A stretch of DNA of 64,000 bases from Batillaria attramentaria (Eukaryota > Mollusca > Gastropoda > Batillariidae). Below the pieces are notes generated by a model, which worked only from the letters and a program-made list of their open reading frames with translations, had not been told where the DNA came from and did no database searches. The translations under genes were made by a program, and so were the position numbers. Positions 31,641 through 43,972 of the stretch are shown piece by piece; position 1 is the first letter of the stretch, and each line of letters opens with the position of its first letter. Where the stretch lies: positions 1,097,501 to 1,161,500 of the forward strand of contig JACVVK020000057.1 of assembly GCA_018292915.2 (NCBI GenBank), given 5' to 3'.

Positions 31641-33028
31641 CGAGTCAGATCTAACATAAGCACACAAGCAGTTTTTGACAACAATGTGCACACCATACTT
31701 CCATCTCGTTGTTTCATATTTTCCAGCAAAACAGAACTATTCAACGAGTACAGCACGCCCATATCAAACCTAAATGTATTAATGTGTTCATAAAGTACAA
31801 CAGTATGTGTTGAAATTGCCAGTAAAATACAGTATACCCACCCAAATCATTTTCGCGGGTGTCTGAAATACTTGCCGCCATTGTGTCAGTTTTAGAAGTC
31901 GTGACGTGGCGTGGCGTCACGCGTGCCAAATATGGGGAATGACGTCGCGGGCTGGCAGCAAGTTAACTACGGTAGGCGAATGAGTTCAAAACCAACGAAA
32001 AGCGTACTGAAATCAACTTTAATTGCTCTTTTATTGTACCTCAGGACACGTACTTTTTTCTACTTTTTTAAAATATGTTTTTAAGTATGATTTTTATCTA
32101 TCCATAGAACCAAGTTTGAAAACTATTGCACGTAGTTCCTTGAAAAAAATGTTCACAGACTACACTAATTATGAAAGCTGACTTTTTGTAATGTTTACTC
32201 CAGCAAAGATACGTGAACGATGCGTCAGTCGTGCATGTATGCACGTGTGTGTTATCATTACGCGCGATAGAAAGAAGGTAAATCTAGAGAAAAGGGAAGA
32301 GGACAGGCCAAAAGAAAGGATTTTGAATTTTCCACTTGAAATGCTTGGAAAAGAAACGTGTGAGTTACGATTTCTGATTGGGAAGAGGAGGGGAAGTGAA
32401 AAGCAGCAACAGGCGCCTGGATCTAATCATTCATATAATTCAGTGATGATTGTGGGCTCTTCATGCACCCTATGCGTGACGTGTCCCCCCCCCCCCCCCC
32501 TCCCATTTCACAAAGATTAGAACTGTTTGCAATTCCCGGTTCATGCTCGAGGTCGAGCGGACACGACCTCGGAGCAGAGCCCTTTTTGTCGGTTTTTCGC
32601 CGGTTTACACAGACTGGACTCCCCCGAAGCCAGTGATTTGGTTTCTGTCGTCTATCGGATTATTGTGGTGGTGTTGGAAGGTTGGTGAAATTACTTCAGT
32701 GCCCTGTTTTTGAGGATTTTGTGTGTATGTACTTATGTATGTAAAAGAAAGAAGGAAAAAATGTTCATGAACTAACTACTGTTGGGGGAAAAAAAGGAGC
32801 CAATGAAGAGAGGATGCTCGACAAAACAAGAAATGAAAACAAAGCAAAAGAAAACAAAAGTCTGATGCATCCTGCATGCAACTGAGGCTCAAAAAAAGGA
32901 AAAAAAGAAAAGAAAAAAAAAACTGTTTGCAGTGGAAGGGACAGCATTTGTGAGTACTTCACTGGCATTTGCGGATTTTTGTTGCTGATTTAGACTGTAA
33001 GCTTACTCCTTCCCATTATAGTTTTGGT
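31641..33028. other. No recognisable gene
   Basis: Contains a C-rich run (32486-32501) and an A-rich tract (32886-32922). No exon, element or shared repeat supported. Confidence 0.4.
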
Positions 33029-33262
33029 AGTTGAAAGATTTTCACGACATTCCAGCACCGGACCTTCCTGATCCATCTGACTGGGGCTGGCAGTTTGCTG
33101 TCAGAAAATGGCAGCCATTCTGGACAGTGCTTCCTGGGGCATCTCACACATGTCAGGAGCTGCTGAAGTGCGGCTGCAAGAAGGGTTGCAAGAGCAGATG
33201 ATGCAAATGCTACAAGGCTGGGCTGAAGTGCACTGCTCTCTGCATGTGTGACTGTGCCTTGA
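33029..33262 (+). pseudogene. Cysteine-rich C-terminal fragment of the family at 10264-12590 (probable)
   Basis: The plus frame reads DLPDPSDWGW, then WTVLPGASHTCQELLKCGC, KKGCKSR, stop, CKCYKAGLKCTALCMC. The closely spaced cysteines form the zinc-knuckle-like tail that I associate with the C-terminus of the same multicopy family. A TGA interrupts the tail. The rest of the gene is not visible around it, so it is a remnant. Confidence 0.45.
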
Positions 33263-33777
33263 CTGTTATATGTGTGAAATTTCAGCAACTATGTTCAGCT
33301 CAGCTCGGTTCAGTTCTGTTTAAAATAGCGAAAATCGCATCTCTGTCGTCTCCACAGACGTAAAGAGATAGACGCACCGCCGCACGCTGTCACCGCTGCT
33401 TGCGAGTGTCGCTATCGCGGCCATCTTACTAAGGACGCCTCGTTCGAAATACAAAGTTCTTTAGAAAGACGTCATCAGAAATGTGACGTAAGATAAAGCG
33501 GACCAATGCTATGCGTGCTATGTAAACAGCTGATAGCGTCTGGCCAATGCTATGCGCGCTATGTAAACAGCTGGCACTTCCAGGTACTAGCAACATAGCG
33601 CGCGGCGGCGTTACTTTTCCGGCACCGCGGTGCGTCCATCTCTATACGTCCGTGGTCGTCTCCTACCACCCCTTTGTGCACCGGACAATACTGAATATCC
33701 AAAGGAGTCTCCGCAGGCTGTCCTGTGACGCATACCAGTTTAGACTACCAACGCCAGCTTCTCAAGTTACTTTTTAT

Positions 33778-34458
33778 GTTGTTTCCATAGTAATGGAAAC
33801 AACATCATAGGACGGGCTAAATTTTCATAGGCAAGCATCTGTGGTACAAACGCACGTCACTGCCGATCTCCCGCAGAGACGATTTTGCAAGTGTAACTCT
33901 GACAATGACGTAAGAAGACGTGCGTCATCGATGCTGACGTACGGTGCGCCGAACGCGCTTCTCCTCCTCAGTGAGTGCCGTCTGTTCGTATGTGTGTGTG
34001 TGCGTGTGTGTGTGAATTGTGTCCAGGCCCGTTTCTTCGAAAATACTCAACCGAATGGCTTCAAATTTGGGGTATCCAAATATATCAAAATGTTACATTA
34101 GAGGAACCAAGCGTGTGATGATTGCTTAAGTGATTTGGGAGTTATCGGCCTTTTGAAACAAGTTGGTTGTCTTTCGTTTACAGTCGTAATATTTATTTAA
34201 ATCACTCATTTTTTGGGCAGTAGATAGCTTGAATACGGACTCTGAACAGAGTCACTACTAGAAAATGGTCGCTCCTATAGTTTTCATGTAAACCGAACCT
34301 GAGTTGACATTGCATGTGAACCCAGTTCAGATGCCTGTATCTCCGAAAATACTGAACCGATCGATTTCAAATTTGGGGTTTCTAAATGAATCAAATCAAA
34401 TGATTGCACACATGATTTGCGAGTTATCCCCTTTTTAGAAAAAAGGCTTTCTGGCGTT
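33778..34458 (+). repeat. R repeat copy b, left part
   Basis: Begins with the 26-bp palindrome GTTGTTTCCATAGTAATGG... (33778-33803), then GGACGGGCTAAATTTTC, the GT-rich stretch and the two cores. Interrupted at GCGTT by the 11-kb LTR element. Resumes at 45539. Confidence 0.85.
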
Positions 34459-36024
34459 TGTAACGTAAGGCGGTCTCACACTTTCACTCCGCTTTCACAT
34501 CACAGACATTCAGAAAGGCACGCATGCAAACGTCATCCACTCCCTTTCATACACACAAGCAAATAGTTATTCTTTTGACTGAGACCTTTTATACACGAAA
34601 ACAATCAGACAATCACACGAATTAATAAGTAATTTTAAGGCTTAATTGCGTTCACAGCTGATAAACAGAAGCCTCCAATTTCACCAGCACATCGGTTATT
34701 CAAAGGGTATGTGCCTGGATATAAAATATACTACAACGCGGACAAAAGCCACTATACACAATTGGATGTGAAATGAATAACAAAGTGAAATAAACAAGAT
34801 GAACTCAACAAGCTTGGTCAAAACGATGCTGCAAACTGGGTGAAGACTTGTTGATGTTGGGTAGAAAATTTATACACTTGAGCCAGACGATTCCTCTGGG
34901 AATTCCGGGCGATTCAAATCTTTTCACCTTCTCCTGGAATGAGTGAAGGGAAGTACTTCTTCTGGAAGTGACTTGAACAATGCTGGACCGCAGACACCTT
35001 CACAAAGAATACGCTGAGGATGGTGTACCCCATCAGACTCAGGGATAGCTCCACCTTGACACGGCGCTCGACTGGATGGCTGCACGTGATCTCAAGGGAG
35101 ACAAACACACGTCGCTGGCTTCAAGCTCCACAACGACGGGGCAGACAATAGTAGACAAACATGGTGTCGTGTACGCTGATCAGGCGGACATATTACAATG
35201 CGGTCAGCTCACCGGGTCTCCGGCGTCGTTCCTGTGCAATATTAACCCGTAATTACTACCACTATCTCGGATAGCATTTCTTCTCCATAAACTAACTTTG
35301 ATCCTGAACAAAGTTCCATTTCAACAACAACAACAACATCTGACATCGATCTCGAAAGTTCCAGTTATGAATTGAGATCAGAAATTATCAACAATTCACC
35401 TTCCAGTTACCAAGTACCCATACAATATCAAACAGTTCAAACTTACATCCTCATCATCAACCTCAAACCATATTCTCACAACTGATTCCTCACAAGAATG
35501 AAGTTCAAAACATCCTACCAAAAATTCTCTCATTTGAATAACCATTTGAGAAGTCCAACATTCAGAACTAAATCAGATATACATCATAATAGCATCAAGT
35601 TACCCATAGGGTTATCAAACAATCCACTTGGTCTTGAAATAGACAAACAATATTCAAAAATCAAACATACCTGTAGCGCTATGGCATACGGAACACAAAG
35701 AAGCCGGGTGGGGAAAAACAAGACCTGTTCCCTCCACCGGTCAAAAGTAGGACTGCGCACAATCTTTGTCGCAATTGCTCACTTCGTAAGCTGACAACAA
35801 CTCAGGTCTACTTGTGTTACAACAGTCTCGTACAGAGTAAAACTCAAGCAACCGCTATAGCCGTGCATAGGCATTTTCCCTCACGTGAAAACGTTAGGTA
35901 GACTGGGATAAACCCAGTACAGTACTACCTGTCTAAAACACTAGTTAACACTACACATGAAAATACATTTTTGAAAACGGCAAACACACAACTAATGAAA
36001 ACCCCATAAATGCGGTTTGTCACA
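34459..36024 (-). repeat. 3' LTR of the Gmr1-like element
   Basis: 1,566 bp, TG...CA ended (plus strand TGTAACGTAAGG to TTTGTCACA). It differs from the other LTR by scattered single bases and short repeat-length changes, which indicates recent insertion. The purine tract AGAGGGGGGAAC (minus strand, about 36025-36036) borders it, as expected of a polypurine tract. Confidence 0.9.
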
Positions 36025-36104
36025 GTTCCCCCCTCTCGGGGTAAAAAAAAGAACGACCGAGTTTCTTTTTTTTCTGTCTAATCTCACGATGCTCAGAAAG
36101 GATA

Positions 36105-38069
36105 CTACTGAATACCCTGAACGACTTGATCACAGTCAGAACGTGACAGCAAATCTGCGAAAACATTCTGAGTACCTGGAATGGCTTCAATTTCAAACAC
36201 AAATTCCTGTAGAGTTAAAGCCCACCTCATGATCCTGGCATTTTGAAACTTTCCTTTCAGCAGATACTGTAGCGGCCTATGATCTGTCTGAAGTACAAAG
36301 GACTGACCCCACAAGTATCTTTGCAGTTTAGACAAAGTCCAAACAATGCCGAGACACTCGCGTTCAATCGTACTGTACCTAGTCTCTCGCGGTAGCAGTT
36401 TCCTACTCACGAAACAGACCGGATGTAATTCCTCATCACGATCCTGCATCAGCACTCCTCCTATTCCTGTCGAACTAGCGTCCGTACGAACGACAAAAGG
36501 GAGAGTTAAGTCAGGTAGCAGCAAAACGGGTTCAGAAGACAAAATTCTCTGAATTTCTTTCAGTGCACTCTCACACTGATCCGTCCATTTCAGTGCTTTC
36601 TTAGCTTTTCCCGCTAACAAATCTGTCATTGGCGCTGTGAGTGTGGCAAAGTTTGGGACATACCGGCGATAGTACCCTATCAAACCGAGTAATGACCGAA
36701 CTTGGCGCTTTGAAGTGGGAGTCGGAATTGCCAAGATTTTCTTCACTTTCTCCTCCGTAGGTTGGAGACAACCGCGACCAACGACATGTCCGAGAAATTC
36801 AAGTTTCTGAAAGCCTGAATGAATTTTCGTCGGTCGAGCGGTCAGACCCGCTGTCTGAAGTTTCTGAAGGACAATCCGAACATCTTCCAAATGAAGATTC
36901 CACGAGCGACTACCGACAAGAATGTCGTCAAAGAAATTTGTCGCGTCTTCTCCGAGTACTGATCTCATTATCCGCGCAAACGTCATGGGTGTTGAAATCA
37001 ACCCGAACGGCATTCTGACCCACTGAAACAAACCTAGCGGAGATTGGAACGCAGTTTTCGGGCGATCTTCTGGTTTCACTAGAATTTGCCAGTACCCTTT
37101 TGAAAGGTCAATCTTCGTCAAGAAGAGTTTGTCCGACAGTCGCGTGAAAATCTCCTCGACATCAGGGATCGGTTCCGCATCAAAAACTGTAACATTGTTC
37201 AGCTTTCTGTAGTCTAAACAAAAACGCATCGTTCCATCTGGCTTTCGCACGATCACGATCGGTGAGCAGTATGGTGAAGTCGACGGTTCGATCATTCCAA
37301 GTGCCAACATATTTTTAACCTCTTCAATGATCGCTTGTTTAGATGCAAAAGGTAGCGGATATTGTTTTTGCCGGACTGGTTCATCAGTGGTAGTTTTTAT
37401 TTCATGAACAACTGAACCTCTACTACCTGGGTCTGCAGTTAACATTTCCTGAAAATCCTGAAAGACCGCTTTCATCTCTGAGACTTGCTTCGGAGACAGA
37501 GTCTCATCGAACCGAATGTCGTTTATCGATTCTGTTTTGTCATGTGGAGGTGGACACAAAGTCGGACTTAGTGTGTCGTCATCGCATGTTTCGTCAGGTA
37601 TCACTGCGATGTTAGCGCATGCTGTTTGAGTGGGCGACTCTGCTGTCTCTACACGTGGTGTATGCGGTGTCGCGATGCTCTGCCATTCGTGACCTAGAAT
37701 CTGATCGAAAGGTATCGCTGTACCGACCGAACTGATTTGAGAGATCGCTTTCTCACGGTTCCTGTACGCTTTCAGCATGTTCGCGTGGTAGACTTTCGTT
37801 CCTTTTCCGATGTCAACTCGATAGTCATGACCGACTAGTTCTGTGACTCTGAAAGGACCGTGCCAATGCAAATCAAGCTTATTATTATGCGGTAGGGGAC
37901 ATGACCAGAACTTCGTCACCGACATCAAACTTCCTGTCTCTGGCTTTTCTGTCATGATAGACTTTCTGCTTAATCCTAGCCTTGTCAACCTCATCATGAG
38001 CGAGTTGACACGTGTCTGCAATGATCGTTTTAAGATCAACTTGGTGCTGACACACTGTCTTTTCTTCAT
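36105..38069 (-). pseudogene. Reverse transcriptase and RNase H of the Gmr1-like pol
   Basis: After a segment in the integrase frame overlap, the protein shows GPFRVTELVGHDYRVD (the C-terminal edge of the integrase module), then the RT fingers (YPLPFASKQAIIEEV, CLDYRKLNNVTV), LTKIDLSKGYWQI (first aspartate) and NFFDDILVGS (FFDD in place of YVDD). RNase H has VVRTDASSTGIGG, ERECLGIVWTL and TDHRPLQYLL, with the acidic residues present. The true protein is continuous with the upstream protease-integrase frame; only the frameshift near 37895 separates them. No stop within the RT. Confidence 0.9.
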
Positions 38070-39540
38070 CAGATGACGATTTCTCTAGCATAGAGTCAGC
38101 TAGCAGATCCATCGGACCTCTAGGTCTTCTGCCAAACAAGAGCTCGAAAGGGGAGAAGCCCGTACTTTCGTTTTGGCTTTCCCGGCACGCAAACAATAGA
38201 GCTGGTATGTACCTGTGCCATTGGCGTGGTTGTTTCACCACGAGCTTTTTCAACATAGCTTTCAACGTTGCATGAAAACGTTCGACCATCCCGTTCGCTT
38301 GGGCATGATATGGTGAAGTGTGTACCCCTTTGATAGACAGTAATCTACGAAACTCTGCCATCATCTCCGAAGTGAACTGAGAACCTCTATCTGACAGAAT
38401 TTCTTCGGGGATTCCCAAACGTGCAAAAATCGAGAAAAGAGCTTCGACTACCGAGACTGTGTCGATGTTTCTCAGGGGGATTGCTTCCGGAAACCTAGTT
38501 GCTACGTCAATGAGTGTCAACAGGTATCTGTGTTTTTCCTCAGTCGGGGGATTGATCGGACCAACTATGTCAATGGCTACTCGCTTGAACGGTTCCTGAA
38601 TGCGAGGCATGAACTCGAGTGGGATGGGAGGTGTTCTACTCCTATGCTCTGCCTTCTGACAAATGTCGCATGTTTGTACAAACATTTGGGCATCTCTGGA
38701 TAAGCCTGGCCAAAAGAATCGCTGCTGTATTTTGTTTACAGTACGTCTGATCCCACAGTGTCCTGCTAACAACCCGTCATGCGATGTTGTCAGTACTGTC
38801 TGTCTCAATGTCTTTGGGACTACTATCTGTGGCAGTGCCTCTCCACTACAATCTTTGGAAGATTTGTAGAAGTATCTTTTCAACACGCCTTCTTCAATGA
38901 CAAAGAAGAAAGAATTTGCACCTAGAGTTTTCTTCTCTCCTGTGCGTGCGAGTTCGAACAAAGGTTTCAGTGAGTTATCCTCGCGCTGAAACTTGCACAG
39001 ATCATCTTTTGTCACTGACAATTGAGGGATAGGAGCTGCGAGAGGTTTTGGAGCCAACTTCTCTTTCTTTGCAATAGAGCGTGTCATAACTGCTGCACAT
39101 TGCACATTTCCAACAATGCCTGTTACCTCTGACGCACCCTGAACATTCCCTACGATCAGATCAACCACAGGATCGTCAATCACGCAACACTCAAGTGGTC
39201 CCTTGTAACAGTCAGTGTCAACGTCAACTAAGGCCAGAGGAAAACATTCGGACTTTCCTCCGAAAGAAATGACCCACTGATCCCGACCTAAGTATTGGTG
39301 TGGCTGGACCAATTCTTTGCGCACACCTGCTGTTGTAGCTCCTGTGTCACGAAGCACTGAACAGTTAAAGCCATTACAGTTTCCCTGCTCTAGTTTCAAC
39401 TTACTCAAAACGTCAGCAGCTGAACACAAAACTGACAAATTTGCGCTCTGTGCGTTTGAGTTCACTGGGGGGTAAAATGTCGTACTCGGACATTGTCTTT
39501 TAGTGTGTCTGTCACGGATGCGTGACTTAGGGTAAATCAT
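37885..39540 (-). pseudogene. Protease and integrase of the Gmr1-like pol
   Basis: An aspartic-protease motif SVLRDTGATTAGV lies near residue 63. The integrase follows: a zinc-binding HDGLLAGHCG...CDICQK region, then the catalytic core with AIDIVGPI, LSDRGSQF and ANGMVERFH (D, D, E present) and FDVGDEVLV near the end. The frame is lost at 37893-37908, where a run of four C appears to hold one extra base, so the stop follows at once. The 5' end of this frame is split from gag by the insertion at 39545-40867. Confidence 0.9.
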
Positions 39541-39544
39541 GTGC

Positions 39545-40867
39545 TGTTATGATTTCCGTATGACGGGTTGGTATGATTTCCGTATGCATCGTAACTATGT
39601 TCTGTGTGGCACACGTGCCTTGTTTTCTGCACGAGCCACGCATGTATCCCTTGGTGAAGGCTTTACACGGGACATTTGTGTATAATATGCTGACCTGTCC
39701 GTTTCCCTTGTTAAAGTCGATACAGGTAACCCGTTTTACACGTGATGCAGGTGTATCCTGTGCGATACTCACCCTATTCGCCCTAACAGTATAAAAACCA
39801 TTGCTATTCACTTGCTATTCGCATTTGGCCCGGTAGTACCGACACGGCCGTTCCAGAGATGGCACGTATTTTCGTCCGTTGTCTTCCAAGGTCTACCGTC
39901 TGTAACCCCTCGCATCTTGCATATGGAGGTAAATGGTTCATATCTGTTATTTCCCGTATTATGTTTCAGGTCAGCTATTTTCTCTTATGTAGATATTACC
40001 AACGGTCAGGAAGTTAGTATGAAACTTGACTATTGTGGCCGAAGTGTTATGTCGGCTAAGTATGTTTGGTTATTAGCCGTTTTACCAGTGAGTTTAACAC
40101 TGACCTGTCTGTATATTCTGCTGACTTGTCCGATGTGACAGCTGCAGGCTTCTACCTTTAGCGTTTAGTATGTGCAGTTTCCTTTAGCGTTCGTAACATA
40201 GGAGCGTTCGCTGGTTTGTGCCATGGGTTAATATTATCCCATAGATAGGCAGTATGTGCTGGTTGAGCCCAAGGACTTACAATAGTGTATTGTTGCACAG
40301 GGGTTCTAGCCCGAGTGGCTGTTTCGGGAGCCAGAAGCTGCCCTGTAGTCCCTTGTCCCGTGGAGGATTTCATGGCCCTGCGACGACTGAAGGGGAGGGA
40401 GCCTGACTGCCCGTATCCGGGATTCAGCGTGGGTGCTGGTCCGCGAGAGCATCAGCTGTTGTGATGCTGTTGTAGAGCTGCCGAGCCAGTTCTATTTTCC
40501 GCCGCCTGTGGTATTGTCTGCGGCTTCTAAAACTGCACATCTGCGCGCTTGACCATCGTTGGAGGTACCATCCCGTGCACGTTAAAATGCTCTGAGCGCT
40601 CTTAGATACAATTATTTATATCATTTGTATTTTAGGCATAGTATTTATTGCCTTGATTGATTGCCTTGCCTATTCTTGATGTCATTGGTATTGTAGCTGT
40701 ACTGTGACGTGTTATGCAATGACTGTTCGTTTTGTCAATAATATCGTGGTGGTGTGAATCCCCGCACGTCTCGGTGTCAGTTACTGTTGTGCGACTGCGT
40801 GTGAGTGAGAGTAAAGAAACGCACGCACCTCTTACACCTATACATTGCAGCACACACGGTCGTGACA
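39545..40867 (+). mobile_element. Probable solo LTR inserted in the nucleocapsid region
   Basis: A 1,323-bp block unrelated to the host element separates TCYKCQGK (gag end, minus strand) from the protease frame. It starts TGTTATGATTTCC and ends GGTCGTGACA, the TG...CA form of an LTR, and has a TATAAAAACC near 39790. Flanks are GTGC and GTGT, an imperfect 4-bp duplication. It has no coding region and no second copy in the window, so the class is a judgement. Confidence 0.5.
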
Positions 40868-41100
40868 GTGTACTTTTCCTTGACACTTGTAACATGTCAG
40901 TACGTTCGTGCTTTGTCCGTCCATCTGTCCGTCAGTTGTGTTCTGTTGCTGTTGTTGTCCGTAAGTCACGTGGTACTGTCCACGACCTCGAAAACCACGC
41001 GGCCCTTGACCTCTACGAGGGGTGTACGCGGCTCCCCGCTGACTCTGGTCATTAGAGTAACCACCTGAATCGCTTCCGCTATAGTTTCCACTCTGGTAAC
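40868..41100 (-). pseudogene. Gag C-terminal piece (nucleocapsid) of the Gmr1-like element
   Basis: The minus frame is rich in glycine, serine and arginine (RGQGPRGFRGRGQYH) and ends in TCYKCQGKVH, the start of a CCHC zinc knuckle cut by the insertion at 40867. It continues the gag piece on the other side of the TA-flanked element. Confidence 0.75.
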
Positions 41101-41102
41101 TA

Positions 41103-41823
41103 CAGTGGACGCCGGATATAAGCAACTCGGATATAAGAAAACTCGGTTATTGCCAACGATTTTTTTCCTCCGGCCAAACTCTTCTTTATTATGTATTACA
41201 AAAACTCGGATACAAGAAACTCGCTTATAAGAAAACTCGGTTTTAGGAAAGCAAATTTCTTGTCCCGCTTGATACAAAAACTCGGATATAAGAAACCGAA
41301 AGTACATTTCCAAGAAAATTTCACTCATTGTAAGAAAACAGGTCAGGTCTGACGTCACTTAGGACAGGCACATGATTGCGCATGACTTTCTTTTCTTGAA
41401 TTGGATGTTTACCATTGTATTCCGTGCAAAATTGAATGTTGGCAACAAGAAAAAATACGAGATGCATTTTTGTTCTATTGTTAAATGTTGTTTTTATTAT
41501 TATTTTGTTTTTTGGCCTGATTGGGAGCTCTCTCTCTCTCTCGCTCTGTATGTCTGTCTCTGTCTACAGGGCTCGCGTTAAGGAGAATAAAACTATCAGT
41601 ATTAGACTAACTGTTGATCAATTCCTTTCTTTGACAATATACGTGGTCCATCTTTCCTCCATCCCCCTTCCCCCTCCCAACAGAAAAAAAAGCTAATTTG
41701 CAGCTTTTTTCAGCCAAATTAGACACGGAAAGCATCGCATATCATATTCTAATGGGAAGAGTTTTTTAATAGATCAAAAGTTGAAACATAATGCACTTTT
41801 AATATATCCTATAAATACAAGGC

Positions 41824-41854
<31 letters not shown>

Positions 41855-42292
41855 CTTAGCTCTTTTTTGTTTGTTTGTTTGTTTGGTTGGCTGGTTGGTT
41901 GGTTGGTTGGTTTGGTTGGTTTTTTTTTTTTTTCTTTACATGACCGCCAGCGCTACAGTTGGGAAGCAAAAACAGTATTTTCATGTTCAAACAAAAAAAT
42001 CTGACAGTGAAGGACACAAGCGCACTAGTGTATATTAACTCTACACATATATATTCTGTGCAGGTCTTTAAGAGAAACCGGATATTTCTTAATTTAATGC
42101 AAAACATACACGAACTGAGAAGAAAGAAATGTTTTAAGCCTTTTTTTTCACTGAACTCGGTTATAAGAAATATTTTTCAAAATACTTTCTTATATCCGAC
42201 TTTCAGATATAAGAAATCTCGGATACAAGAAACCAAAAAATTGCCCCCCCCCCCCCCCCCCCCCTCGAGTTTCTTATAACCGGCGTATACTG
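41103..42292 (+). mobile_element. Pogo/Tigger-like non-autonomous DNA transposon, copy 1
   Basis: Ends are CAGTGGACGCCGGATATAAG and the inverted CTTATAACCGGCGTATACTG, with TA duplicated on both sides (41101-41102, 42293-42294). It lies inside gag of the LTR element. Subterminal regions repeat ACTCGGATATAAGAAA-like words in both orientations. The interior has CT, GGTT and C runs and no transposase. Copy 2 is 48287-54848. Confidence 0.85.
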
Positions 42293-42294
42293 TA

Positions 42295-43253
42295 CCGCGA
42301 AGATTTTGCGACTTGCCTCTTCCACCACGGTACCGATTGTTCCCGTGTTTCTTCTCATCTTTGAGTGGTGGGACGGCTACTGACGCAGCTAGACCCGCAT
42401 CCGCTTTTCTCGCGAGGTTTTTGTTTGGTCGAGCTAGTCGGTAGCTCTCGGCATGCTCAAGCAGCTGTTTCGATGTTTTCAAATTTCGCTCGCGCAAAAA
42501 GACTGCCAAATCTTTGGAAACGCTTTGCAAAATTTGCTCGCACAAAATCATGTCAAACAACGAATCATAATTATGAGCAGTGTCAGACAATTCAATCCAC
42601 CGCTGCAGTAAGTGAGTCATTCGCGTACCGTACGACTTGAAAGACTCCTCAGCCTCTGGGCGACAAGATCTGAATTTCTCACGAAACCCTTCGGCGCTGC
42701 ACTGAAATTTGGTGAGAAGGCATTGTTTCAGAACCTCGTACTCAACTTTGCCAGACGCACACAAACCATGGTACAGACTGAGTGCTGTGCCTTCCAAAAC
42801 TGCACGAAGGAACACTGGCCATTTTTCCCTGGGCCAATTCAAAGCCTCTGCATGAGTTTCAAAACGGTACAGAAATGCATCGATAAAGTCTATGCTTTCC
42901 TTAAATGTGGGCAATTTAGGAAAGTTGAATGGTTTAGAACTGCCATGATGACCACCACGGTTCGAAGCCTGAGTACTGAAATCACCTGAGTCCTCAGATT
43001 TCTTTATCTCTAGTGCCTTAATATCCAACTCATGTTTCTTGAGCTCAAATTCCATCTTTTTTTCTTCAGCTAATCTCTTTGACTCTTCTATTTGTAATTC
43101 TTTTTGTCTTTCTTTTTCCTTTTCTCTTTCCAATGCTCTCTCATCTCTCTCAAGACATTTTTCAATATAATTCTCTAGGTCCTGACCTGTATGACCTAAC
43201 TTTTGGCCTTGTGCCAAGTACTTGTCAAACCTTTCGTCCTGTACGTCAGACAT
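42295..43253 (-). pseudogene. Gag N-terminal piece of the Gmr1-like element
   Basis: The start chosen is MSDVQDERFDKYL at 43253; a longer frame exists upstream. A charged helix follows (REKEKERQKELQIEESKRL), then a retroelement capsid region (FRSCRPEAEESFKSYGTRM, FDMILCEQIL). The frame runs to NRYRGGRGKSQNLRG, where the TA-flanked element breaks it. Capsid proteins of this kind package the element RNA. Confidence 0.8.
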
Positions 43254-43560
43254 GCTGACTGATAATGCAAATACCAAGTAGGATACAAACAAAGTATCAC
43301 TGAGTGACAAAACAAGTGTAGACTAGATTAAGATCCACCAAATATCACTGAGTGACTATACAAATGCAGAGTAGGAAAAACAATCAATTCACTTTTTACA
43401 CAACACAATACAAAACTACACTTAGAGAATAAAAATATTAATCAGCCACAATGCGCACACACAAAATATAAGTAAATAAGTTTTGCTAAGTTTTTTTCTT
43501 CTTTCTACTTCAAAAAAATATTTAACGTAAAATAATAATTAATCACTATTTCTAAAATAT

Positions 43561-43591
<31 letters not shown>

Positions 43592-43949
43592 TCACTGGCT
43601 GTGACAATTTAAAACATAAAAGGCCCCAGTACTACACAAATCTACACAAAGGGAGTATAGAATGGAAGAGATCCAAAAAACTAAACAGGACAGGTAGCAA
43701 AGAGTAAGAGGATAGTACAAACAGGCAGGAAAATAGACTCGGCCCTCGTGGAAGCGAACCTAACACTTAAAAAATGCCTCCACCCCGCACACCTGGAGGC
43801 GGGAACTAACAACTAACAAACATTCAGACTGAAATTAATAAACGCAAAAGAGTAGGCAGAAAAGAGAGAGTCTTTTTTTTCAAAAACAACTAAACAACTA
43901 AACGAAACACTAGTAATTTTTTTTTTTTCAAAAATGAACTGAAATGAAA

Positions 43950-43971
43950 GGGGACGTAAACGGGGTCACCA
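43950..43971 (-). promoter_or_regulatory. Probable tRNA primer-binding site of the Gmr1-like element
   Basis: One base inside the 5' LTR, the minus strand reads TGGTGACCCCGTTTACGTCC, beginning with the TGG that pairs with a tRNA CCA end. The tRNA was not identified. Confidence 0.55.
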
Positions 43972-43972
43972 C

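Noticed and set aside
33520..33590. Tandem GCTATGTAAACAGCTG-like words as a regulatory array
   Set aside because: Only two copies of a short segment (about 33508 and 33549), probably a local duplication.
35498..35794. 98-codon plus-strand ORF, present again at 45009-45305
   Set aside because: Duplicated only because it lies in both LTRs of the Gmr1-like element, opposite to its genes.
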